A DNA stretch of 64,000 nt from Chamaelirium japonicum (Eukaryota; Streptophyta; Magnoliopsida; Liliales; Melanthiaceae): NCBI GenBank assembly GCA_947650365.1, contig OX393549.1:92754956-92818955 (forward strand), in the 5' to 3' direction. Of the stretch, positions 23,231-33,875 are shown one piece after another. A program made the translations under genes and the position numbers. The first letter of the stretch is position 1. Each line of letters opens with the position of its first letter. The notes under the pieces are model-generated. The model saw only the letters and a program-made list of their open reading frames with translations, was not told the DNA's origin and made no database searches.

Positions 23231-24958
23231 CGAAAAGTTGGTAATGATGCGCGTATAGCGGTTATGTGTTTCTTCTGATTGGGAGCCATCCGACTAACCG
23301 GAAGGATACCTTTATCACCTTTATCCTTTAAGACAACGGACTCAGTCAAACCGGAATACTTCAGGCCAATTAGCTTATGCAATATTCTGTATAAAATCGT
23401 ATCCGAAATCCTGATTAATCGCCTCAAAAATAATTTTACCTTAATTGATCTCGCCTGAGCAAGCTACCTGTGTTCAAGGGAGAAATATCTCGAACAATAT
23501 CGTTCTTGCCAAAGAACGTCTGCATTCTATATTGAACGTCAAGAGAGAGGAGAATTCCATGGCCATTAAGCTGGATATGGAACAAGCCTATGATATGATG
23601 TCGTGGAAAATCTTATTTGATGCCTTAAAAAGGTTTGGTTTTGTTGACAATGGATTAACTGGACTGATGGGTGCATCATAATTTTTTTTCTTTTTTGGTA
23701 GATTGAAAGGGGAGGTCACAACCGGACCCCAGGTGGCGCCACCGGTGCAAACAGAAAAGCCCAACTCTTTGCGGGAACCACATACCACCGCCATCACCAG
23801 CGGAGAAAACCTAAGTCCAAAACCTCACCAACAACCAAGATCCCAACAAAGAGAGGACACCAACATCATACAAAGGGGGCAAGCAAACCTTAAAATTTAA
23901 AAAAACAAACAAAAGAAACCCAAAAACTCGATCTTGCCGGATTCGGAGAAGAAACCATCATCATCAGCGACGCGACAGTAGAAATTTGAGTCGTCGATGA
24001 ACCCCGATCAGCCGACCTGAACACCGCCGCCACGAGCCACTGGGATTATTGTCGCCGAGCAGCGGAGGGGACCAAGAAACCCTTGAATCGGAACATCCGC
24101 CAAACCAAATCTCCACCATGACAGGCCAGCCCAGATCTCCACTCCGGAGCCACCGGCGACCACCACCACCCTGAAGCCAAACGAAAGGCGCGAACCGAGC
24201 AGATGAGGCAGCCAGCGACGCTGGAAATCACTCAAAAACGCTGTCCGCCGAGGAAAGAGAGAATCTCTATCTACACAAGGAAGGAGGAGGCCACCGATCC
24301 CACCCGAACACCAGCTCCACCGAACCCCTAGCCTCCCCGGAGCCGCCGCCGGCAGCCGGGGATATATGCATCAGAAATCTTGCTTCTGTCATTTTTGTTG
24401 AATGGATCCCCCTTTAAATGGTTCAAGTCCTCCCATGTGCTTAGGGAAGGTAGCCCTCTTTTGTCCTAATTGTTCATCTTAAGCTCCAAGGAGCTGAATA
24501 GGAACTTGGTTAATCTTCAGAAGCGGGGGATCTTGGTGGGATCAAGTCATTTATCTTGGGCAGGCCGGTTGGTTGTTAGGTTTTGCAGATGACTACTTGG
24601 TGTTTTTACTCAGGCTAGCATAACCCAGTGTGAAGTCCTTGACAATACTTTTAAAGATTATTGTAGAGTGTCAGACCAAAAGGTTAACCCCACTAAGTCA
24701 TCTATAATTTTTGGTAAACCTTTTGCTAATTATGAGATCCTTAGGGTACCCGGAGATCACTAGCTCTTTTAGGTATTTAGGGGTTGAAATTTAGGGCAAA
24801 AGAATTAAAGTTAGGGAATGATAGGAGACTATGGATAATGTGGTCAAGTGGATGGAGGGGTGGAAAGTTAATTGCTTGTCATTTGAAGGGAGAGTTACTT
24901 TAATCGAATCTGTGACGAATCCAAATCCTTGGATACTGGCCCCCTTACAAAACTGGCT
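23230..24958 (+). mobile_element. L1-type LINE reverse-transcriptase fragment, interrupted
   Basis: Plus-strand frames show plant L1 reverse transcriptase. ISPEQATCVQGRNISNNIVL and AIKLDMEQAYDMMSWKIL lie in 23445-23660. After the insertion, the C-terminal part appears as FGKPFANYEIL and the stretch ending GWKVNCLSFEGRVTLIESV near 24860-24920. Frames are broken and both ends are missing. A second retroposon (about 23682-24366) splits it. Confidence 0.8.
23682..24366 (-). mobile_element. Poly(A)-tailed retroposon inside the LINE
   Basis: A T-rich run at 23684-23697 is an A tail on the minus strand. TGCATCA occurs just outside both ends (near 23672 and 24368) as a probable 7-bp target duplication. 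The body is GC-rich and resembles the UTR of a plant LINE. It has no intact coding sequence and is probably a 5'-truncated LINE of another family. Confidence 0.55.
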
Positions 24959-25060
24959 TGTAAGAGGAGGTCCAAGACGGGTATATAAGAAGTCAATCAT
25001 CCGCTCCCATTATCGATGTGGGACTAACCCGTATAAGGAATGACCGGCCATCTCTCAACA
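24959..25060 (-). mobile_element. Small LTR of the TRIM-like family
   Basis: The 102-bp segment runs TGTAAGAGG...TCTCAACA. On the minus strand a purine tract (GTGAGGGGGGG) abuts its TGTTGAGAG start, like a polypurine tract and 3' LTR. It carries AGTCCCACATCG and TTATATAC 25 nt apart. No partner LTR was found, so the element is incomplete. Confidence 0.6.
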
Positions 25061-25619
25061 CCCCCCCTCACGCGGGACACGTGTGGCAAAGACACTATTG
25101 GGAGGAGCTCCTGTGGGGGATGATCTTCGCGTCGACCCGAAGACTCCACCCAACCAGTCAATCGAATCGAGTCGAAAGTCTGATCGAAAATCCAATTTCA
25201 GAAAAGAGATCGAAAGGTTGGGATGTCATAGCTCTGGATTTTCGAAAGTCCAATTTCAGAAATTAGATATCCAGTCCATTATACTTGTCGGGTCTGTTAT
25301 TTATAGAGTTTTTTTTTGGGAAAGGAACCAGGGCAAGGGGTTGTTTCTGCAGCTGTCGTCTGGATCTAGGCGGGGCTGGTGGATCCCGTCGTCATCTCTG
25401 TGGACCCCCAGGCGGGACTGGTGGGTCCCATCGTCATCTTTGCGAACCCCCAGGCAGGGCTAGCAGGTCCCGTTACTGGGCGTTGGCCAAATTTTGCACC
25501 CACAGTTACCCCCTCCAAGTTAGCTGGAGGCTGATCTGGCTGACTTGGAACCCAGGAGCAAAACCCAAACCCCCTGTCTAAGGTTTGGTGTCATCAATTC
25601 CTCGTCAAGTGTTTTCCAG
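25061..25619. other. Possible internal part of the broken LTR element
   Basis: A non-coding stretch that begins with the presumed polypurine tract. Near 25370-25460 a motif with GGCGGGACTGGTGGGTCCC is repeated about three times. No gene is supported. Confidence 0.35.
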
Positions 25620-27290
25620 CAACTGATAGGATATTGGCGATCGGCCGACCGGTTGAGTTCAGCTGATCGGGTGTGGACAACCGATCAGTTAAAATCGACC
25701 GACTGGGTGTTGATGACCGATCGGTTGAAATTAACTGATCGGGCGATTGTAGCTGGTGGGATTTGACTGATCGGGTGAAAAAAAATATGTTTTTTGCCTG
25801 ATCGTTCGGAAATTTACCTGATCGTCTGCCTATCGATCGGGTGAAGTCTTCGACCGATCGGGTGTCCTTTACCGATCGGTCAAAGATCACCGATCGGGTG
25901 TTTTCAACCGGAGGGACTTTGGGTGATCAGGTAAAAAACTATGTTTTTTGCCCGATCGTTCGGAAATTCACTCGATAGCCTGCTTGTTGATCGGGTGAAG
26001 TCTTCGACCGATCGATCAAAGTTGACCGATCGGTGTCCTTTACCGATCGGTCAAAGATGACCGATCAACCGGTGGGACCTTGGGCGATCGGGTAAAAACC
26101 TATATTTTTTGACCGATCCTTTGGAAATTCACCCGATCGTCTGCCTGTCGATCGGGTGATGTCTTTTTGATCGATCGGTCAAAGTTGACTGATCGGGTAT
26201 TTTCAACCGGTAGAACTTTGAGCGATCAGGTAAAAAATTATGTTTTTTGCTCGATCATTTAGAAATTTATCCAATTGTCTGCCTGTCGATCGGGTAAAGT
26301 CTTCGACCGATCGGTCAAATATGATCGATTGGCTGTCTTTTATCGATTGGTCAAAGTTGACCGATCGGGTGGTTTCAACCGGTGGGACTTTGAGCGATCG
26401 GGTAAAAAACTATGTTTTTCGCCCGATCCTTTGGAAATTCACCCGATCGTCTGTCTGTCGATCAGGTGACGTCTTTTTGACCGATCGGGTATTTTCAACT
26501 GGTGGAACTTTGGACGATCGGGTAAAAAACTATATTTTTCGCCCGATCCTTTGAAAATTCACCCGATCGTCTGCTTGTCGATCGAGTGAACTCTTTTTGA
26601 CCGATAGGTCAAAGTTGACCGATTGGATATTTTCAACCAGTGAAACTTTGGGCGATCAAGTAAAAAACTATGTTTTTTGCTCGATCCTTTGGAAATTCAC
26701 CCGATCATCTGTCTATCGATCGGGTGAAGTCTTTTTGACCGATCGGGTATTTTCAACCGGTGGAACTTTGGACGATCGGGTAAAAAACTATGTTTTTCAC
26801 CCGATCCTTTGAAAATTCACCCGATCGTCTCCCTGTCGATCGGGTGAAGTCTTTTTGACCGATCGATCAAAGTTGATCGATCAAGTATTTTCAACCGGTG
26901 GAACTTTGGACGATCGGGTAAAAAACTATATTTTTCGTCTGATCCTTTGAAAATTCGCCGGATCCTTTGAAAATTCACCTGATCATCTGCCTGTCGATTG
27001 AGTGAAGTCTTTTTGACCGATCGGTCAAAGTCGATCGATCGGGTATTTTCAACTGGTTGAACTTTGAGCGATCGGGTAAAAAACTATATTTTTTGCCCGA
27101 TTATTTAGAAATTCACTCGATCGTCTGCCTGTCGATCGGGTGAAGTCTTTTTGATCGATTGGTCAAATTTGACCAATCAAGTATTTTCAAATGGTGGAAC
27201 TTTGAGCGATCAGGAAAAAAACTATCTTTTTCGGCCAATCCTTTGGAAATTCATCCGATCGTCTGCCTATCGATCTGGTGAAGTGGAGTT
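25620..27290. repeat. Degenerate tandem array rich in CGATCGG
   Basis: About ten units of irregular length (roughly 115-175 bp). Each carries CGATCGGGTGAAGTC, GACCGATCGGTCAAAGTTGA, TTTTCAACCGGTGG, a GGGCGATCGGGTAAAAAACTAT block and GGAAATTCACCCGATCGTC. The GATC palindrome is extremely frequent. Units are diverged, so the array is old. Reading frames within it have no domain. Confidence 0.85.
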
Positions 27291-27294
27291 GGCA

Positions 27295-27435
27295 TTTCGT
27301 CTTTTCCGTCGCTTCGTCTAACCTGTCAATTTGTCTGGCCTGTCGATTCATCTGGCATGTCGATTCGTCTAGTTTATTGATTTGTCTGGCCTGTCGAATC
27401 ATCTGGCCTGTCGCTTCATCATCTGCCAGTCTGGT
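27295..27435. repeat. Short minisatellite with GTCTGGCCTGTCGATTC units
   Basis: Six or so imperfect copies of a ~20-base unit (TCTGGCCTGTCGATTCA) sit directly beside the CGATCGG array. Confidence 0.65.
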
Positions 27436-27489
27436 GTTGCCATGTGTCATATAGAGTTTCCCGCCAAGCTTTTTTGACATATAAATCCT

Positions 27490-28436
27490 GTCTTGGAGTT
27501 CATTTTTTTCATGCTGTCAGAAAAATTCTTGCCTTCTCTACTCTCTACTCTCTGTTCTTCGATCAGTCGTGATAGCCTCTGCAAGCCGCACCAGGAACAT
27601 TGTCCCCCCGAAGGTGAAGCCTTCACAGTGGGATGGGTGAAAGAAGGGGAAAGTCACTGCTAAGCCTTCATCACCGAAGATCGCATGAAAGGGCAAGGCG
27701 AAGGGTAGCCTCGGCAAGAGGCACTTAGGCGTCGAATTTACCTCTGTTCCTACTAAGCCAGAGCACATCCCGAAGTTTGACATCGTGCTGGGACCGTTGA
27801 AGCCTCTATCTGAGGAGTCTGTCTTCGAGTATAGGATCGGGAGGAAGCCCATTGATGCAAAAGGGGAGAAGTGGAAAAGGCTGATGGGGTTCTTCACTGA
27901 AGACGCCCATCATCCAGCGCTCGCGGGGGTAAAGGCTGCCTTTGGGATAGATAAGCGAGCTGTATACGCCGAGGTGGCCAGCAAGGAGAAGATAATGGGC
28001 ACCATCGTCATGATCGGGCAGCTCAACTGCGGGGTCTGTCTGCCACTGCCCCGGGCAGCTGACAGGAAACGTCTGGAGAATCATCTATGCCTTCTGCAGG
28101 GCTATAACAAATTACCAAGATAAGCTGAGGGCATGCTACTCAAACATTCCTGAAGGCGAGCAGGCTAGAATCGAGTTAAGGTACTTTTTCTATCACTACC
28201 AATGGGTATCGAGAAAGGATAGTCCATTCTTCAACTTGCATGGTGTCTCTACCCTCTACCCCGTCACCGACATAGTCACCTCAGATAAGCTCTACACAGA
28301 TTGGCGGATCTCCATTGGTACTCCATCTTCATAGCACAACAGATGCTGATCATGTTCAACAAAAAACGAGAAAAAGAAGGAAAGTAACATCCTAACCTCT
28401 AATAAAGAGGTAGGGCCGAAGAAATCGGGTGCATGT
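27490..28436 (+). other. Decayed coding-like stretch of unknown, probably transposon, origin
   Basis: A 112-codon open frame (27785-28123) lies in a longer region with codon-like composition, which continues in another frame as a YFFYHYQWVSRKDSPFF-like stretch near 28180-28235. I do not recognise the family. The region stops where the Gypsy element inserts at 28437, and the same host sequence resumes at 41411. A related direct repeat of the 28310-28436 part occurs at 42345-42690. Confidence 0.35.
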
Positions 28437-30681
28437 TGTAACACCCCGGTATTTTACGGATTTAGGCAACCCGTATAACATTGGGATGTTAGAAGAAAAA
28501 CTTGATATTAAAATAATTTTATCAAATATTAAAAACATTGGAGCTTCTTTTATTTATAATCATGTATTATATATATAAAAGTTTGATACATGTCTTGATA
28601 TAAAAACTTAAATGCCCATCTAGAATCTTTAATGCTTTACATCTCCGCCCCCACATCCTCGTAGTAAGGGGTGTATAGAGGATCTTCAATTCCCTCCGGA
28701 TCCTTCTCTTTTCACTCTTCCTCTTCCTCTTGTCCTGTACTGTAGGGTCAGTCTTTGTAGAAGGAATAAAACCTGTAGGGGGGTGAGTCTAATCCACTGA
28801 CTCACCTAATAAACCTAGTTTATTCAAGGTAAGATGAATGTACTGATAAGAACTAGTAAATATGATTATGGATAGCAATTTAACAATTATTAATCATCTG
28901 ATTCCCTTTTTGGCTCAAACTAGGGTAGGAATCTCAATCTTACCCGGGGACTTTTTGTCTAAAATAAGGCTAGCCCCAAACCTAGGTTTCTTTTAGTCAT
29001 AAGACTAGGCTAGCCCCATACCTAGGTTTCTTTTTGGCCTCAGCAAAGGCTAGCCCCATACCCAGGATTATCTTTTAGGCCCACAAGCCAGGGACAACCC
29101 CACATCCAGAATTATCTTTTAGGCCGGCAAGCCAGGGACAACCCCACACCCGATTAAATGATCAATATATCTTATAAATTCCACTAATGTATATCATATT
29201 ACCATCATTTCAATGATAAATACTTATCAAGAATTTACTAGGTTTAGTCCCCTACTTGAAGAGTCGTAGAATCTTTCACCCGATGAAGATGCCTTAGTAA
29301 GATCACGATCTGAAATATATATTTTTTATCTTTTTTTAGTTTTACATTTTATTTCACAAGGATCAAATGGAATCAAATTCCGATGTTGAATGTCTTAGGT
29401 TTTTAAAATTAAACTATTTTATTTAATACATTTTATCTTATAGGAGTATTTATGTCATTTTTAAAATAGTTTGAATTTATACCCATGTTGTAGGGTTTTT
29501 TATTCTGAAAACTTAGCCACAAACGGAACTCAATTTGGAGTTCGTTTGCTCTAGTTATGGCCAAAATAGCCAGGTTTTGCGTATTTAGAATGGGTGGTCT
29601 GCCTTTAGTAAAAAGGGTTGGTTGCATTTACTAATTGGGTTCAGTTTAACTATTTTCAGAGTGATTCTATCATAATGATAGTGGCTAGTTATTGGGCTTC
29701 AGCCCAGAACTGTTTTAGTGAGCCCAGCCCATAACTAAATGGGCTGGCCCATTTGTTTTGTTGGCTTTGGCTTAAAGCTGTGATTGTGAGCCCAGCCCAT
29801 AACTTAATAGGCTGGCCTATTTATTTTAATGGGATTCGGCCCAAAGCTATGATTGTGAGCCCAGCCAATAACTTAATGGGTTGGCCTATTTGTTTTAATG
29901 GGCTTCGGCCCAAAATAAAATAAATTGGCCTACTTTTTCGACCAATAGGCTGACCCGTGGAGCACGGTGGCGGTCGGTGGCGATTGTGGCGGCGACCGGC
30001 GCCGGCGACAGTGGCGACCGGCGGTGGGCATCGGTGGTGTACGGCGGTGACTGTAGCGGCGGATGCCGGTGGCGACCGATGACGGAAGGCTGCGACCAGT
30101 CAGATTGCGACGGCGACCGGCGACGAGCAGCGGTGAGCGACGACGGCGGGTGGTGGCTGTGGGTGGCTGGCAAGAGGGGCACGGTTTTTGAGGTAGTGGG
30201 CTTGAGTGCATAATCATAGAGGTTAGGGGGGTTATATAGGCCTTTTTTCGGAATACCAAGAGTCTAGGGCTTAATTGCAAACCGGCCTATTATTTTATTG
30301 ATTACTTCCGTTGAGCCACTCCAATTTTTATCGTTTTTATCTGGTCAGAACCCAAAGGGCTACAGCTGGTTGTTTCTTGGTCTTTCCCCCCTCCCACTAT
30401 ATATATTTATTTTCTGAAGTTTATAATGAATAATTACAAGGACTTTCTGATTAGAGAGGGAAGGTATAAAATTTTACGAATGTCTATAGTTCAAACCCTA
30501 CCTTGTCCATTTTTATTTCTTTAATTTTTAAATATTCTAAAAGTATTTAAAACATAAAAGTTTGTATACGGTTTTTGATCGTTTCAACAAGCCGGATGCA
30601 ATGGTCCTTAGTTGTATAAAAAAATTTGTATAAAAAATTATTATCTTAGGTTAGAATCATTAATATTTTTGGGATGTTACA
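28437..30681 (-). repeat. 3' LTR of the Gypsy element
   Basis: It contains a GGCCCA-rich minisatellite of about 68 bp at 29690-29920 with three copies and part of a fourth. The matching LTR has fewer copies. Confidence 0.88.
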
Positions 30682-30749
30682 TCCTCTACGCCTAATAAAA
30701 ATTTCATCCTCGAAATTTAAAATACAGACCTTAGTTGTCGAACAAGTGC

Positions 30750-31629
30750 GGATATTACTTTCGTATTTTTGACTCCAATTTCCAAGTGACTTCTTGCTCA
30801 TTGTGATGTTGCTATAGCACTTTTATCAATCGTATAGTTTTGGTTCGCAGTAATTTATCTTTCGTGTCTAACACTTTCACTGGTACTTCTATATAAGATG
30901 CATCTGCTTGAATACTGATGTTTTCATCTTCTTGAACATGAAAATGATCAGGCTCATATTTGTGAATCATGGATACGTAAAAGACTGGATGTACATTAGC
31001 CAAACTTAGGGGTAATGCTAAACGATATGCGATTGGTCCAACTTTACTCAATATTTCATATGGCCCAAAATATCTGGGATCAAGTTTACCCTTGAGCTCA
31101 AAACATTGTATATCTTTCTTAGGAGAGATCTTTAGAAAAATAAAATCTCATATCTCAAATCCAATAGGTCTTCTTCGATTGTTTGCATAACTCTTCTGTC
31201 TGCTCTGAGCTTTTAATAAGTTGGCCCGAATAATTTTTATTTTATCTGTAGTTTCTTGAATCATTTCGGGTCCCATAATACTTTTCTCTCGAACTTCTGT
31301 CCATCAAACTGGTGATCTACAGGGTCTTCCATACAAAGTTTCAAAAGGCGCCATTTGTATGTTGGATTGATAGCTATTGTTATAAGTAAATTCTATCAAA
31401 GGTAGATAGTTTTTCAATTACCCTTGAAATCCAGTACGTAAGATCTTAGCATATCCTCTAAGATTTGTATTGCTCTTTCTGATTGCCAATATATAGAAAA
31501 ATTTTAATCGATGACCTTATGGAGTTTCAATATTACTTTGCTGACCTTGAAACGTCTAATAGTACATCTTTCCATTATAATATTAATCTTTTCTTCTAAG
31601 AGGTAATTATTAACTTATCTGAATGTCTT
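30750..31629 (-). pseudogene. Gypsy pol remnant: integrase end and chromodomain
   Basis: The minus strand shows the typical chromovirus end, with VGPIAYRLALP, HPVFYVSMI and the chromodomain region near 30812-30900. Only this end of pol is recognisable. It is a fossil. Confidence 0.85.
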
Positions 31630-31634
31630 ATTTA

Positions 31635-33767
31635 TGTTGGAAATTAATCCATGGTAGAGGCTCGCAGCGGAAGCGATTTGGCGGTCGAAAGACCGTTCAT
31701 GGTGCACGTTACACCATTTAACTTTCATTAAAACTAAACTACATATATGTGCATGTGTATGTACGTGAATCGAACACACTAACGACAATCTAGCGCAATG
31801 ATTAACTAGCATACATGCAAATCATAATACTCGCTAGATCTACATGTTAGAGTACACATACCTTTCGACGGATCTTTTAACCGCGGAGAATTATCTTCTT
31901 TGTCGATGGAGACGGAAGATCGTTCGCGAAGATGCCGATGGTACGAATAGAGACGTTGCCTTCTTGTTCACCCGATCTCACACGATGCACGGAACGTCGC
32001 TCTCGGATCTCTGAGTGCCTCCGAAGAACGACCCTTCTCCTTCTTCAGAACTCCACGCGAGGAAGACGAAGTTGTAAGCGGGAAACGGGAGATGGATTCG
32101 GGAGAGAACTAGAGAGATGAGAGGGGAGGGGGGTTCGGTTTTTTTATCAATATGGCCAGCCCCCTATAGCCCTTTATATAGGGCCGGCCTACCCCCTTCG
32201 ATAAGGATCCAAGGGGATAAAGACCTCCCACAATTATCTCTCTATTATCTCCTTTTTTATCTCTCCTTGTATTTATCCGTTTTCCTACTTTTTATGGCTC
32301 GACTTTATCCGTTTCAAAGCCCTATCCCTATCTATATGGTCGGCCCTATAGATGAGGGATTCTCATCCCTACATCATAGGGCCGGCCCTAGCAAGGTGCC
32401 CCACTACTAGGATCGGCCAACAGTGAGGTCCGACAGAGTGAGGTTTTTACCAAAACGCCCTGACACCTCATTTTGACCATTTCTAGCGTGCGATACCTAG
32501 CGGCCATTACTTAAGTGATTTCTACTAGTTACCTACTATTAACTGAGGTCATCGAAGGGTGCCTCTAGAAAAGTCAACTAGTCAACTCGCAGCACTTCCC
32601 GGTGCATCGCACCTGTGCAGCGAAGTTCACTTATGGCTAGGGATTACTACATGCGACTCTGTACTAGTCTCGGGCATAACCCTTAGTACTCGTATGTAGT
32701 TACACATCTACCGTGCTCTAGTGCCAAGCACACACGGAGCGTATACTTCTTTCTTCCTCTTAATGCTAATGATGTTCCGAGGAGATGGTTCAAGAACCGT
32801 ACATAATGTTGATAAGGTGGAACCATCAAGGACCGGGGTTCATGGCTTCCAACTCAAGCTCGATCGACACACTACCCGAGTGTACCATCGATCCTCTGAG
32901 CTCGAGTTAACCTACGTAGCCACCCAGAGTGCGACGCAGGCTGCACTCCAATTCACCCAGACTTACTATGTTCTCCATCATACCCCTGCTCTCCGCTTAG
33001 TAGTGGTAAACCCGCTGTCCCTCCACTTGATGCCATGATTCACTTCGAGCGGTGGAGACTACCGTCAGACTCGAATGATCATATGACTTGGTTCCTTCCA
33101 GGTTGACCTATACATCATACCTCTGATTACCCCGTCGAGTAATCTAACCCGGTCAACAGTCAAACTGATGACCACCAGACCTGGGTTTGGTACAGTGTAA
33201 GTCACACCAAGGAACGCACCTCCCTTCAGGGGTGTGGATGGCCTGCAGGAGTGACACGCTAATGCAACGCCAGCCGGGTAACCCGGTACACCGTGGTTTT
33301 GGATCACTGCATACGGATCCTCACACATTGGTGCGCCAAAGCACCACGCAACTGGTTAGTCCATCAGACGTGGTTCCTCAGGGTTTAGGACCGTTTTACC
33401 CTAAGCAAAAACACGGCTTAGTGTACCAGTGTCTGCTCACTGATCTGTACACCGTATTAGTTCCGTTCAGCCACAGACACTGTGCCTGGTGATGACCATG
33501 GTGAAGACATCCCATGAACTGTCATCGCCAACAGCTTAACATGATGAGGCGACCAACCTGATCATAGCTGCGAACTGATTTAGATTATATGGGACCAATC
33601 CACTCAGTCTTCAACTCAGTGGACTACCATATAACCATGGCTCTCTGTTCTTAAAAGAACACGTGACTATGTTACGCACCTATATGCATCTCATATAATA
33701 ATAACTATCAATCTTTATTAGACCAAAACATAAAGTTTTACAAGCTTAGAACACATCAATCCTAACA
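31635..33767 (-). mobile_element. Solo LTR, 2133 bp, inside the Gypsy element
   Basis: TGTTGGAAATTAATCC...AATCCTAACA with a perfect 5-bp target duplication ATTTA (31630-31634, 33768-33772) and no internal region. The same LTR family appears at 62250-64000 (very similar) and 46742-49049 (diverged). Only the last of these keeps a primer site and internal sequence, of Copia type. Confidence 0.9.
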
Positions 33768-33875
33768 ATTTATAGGATCCAAGAACTGAGTCAGTAAATA
33801 AGACAATAAATTCTCAGGTTTGAAAATAAAATTTTTCTGACTTTCTATACTCACACATCAATTGTACCTGGCTAC

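Noticed and set aside
25620-27290. Possible CRISPR-like array
   Set aside because: Units vary from about 115 to 175 bp, spacers are repeats of each other, and the setting is a plant genome.
29895-30280. Overlapping Arg/Pro-rich frames
   Set aside because: They come from a CGGCGG-rich part of the Gypsy LTR and recur, altered, in the other LTR at 40664-40965.
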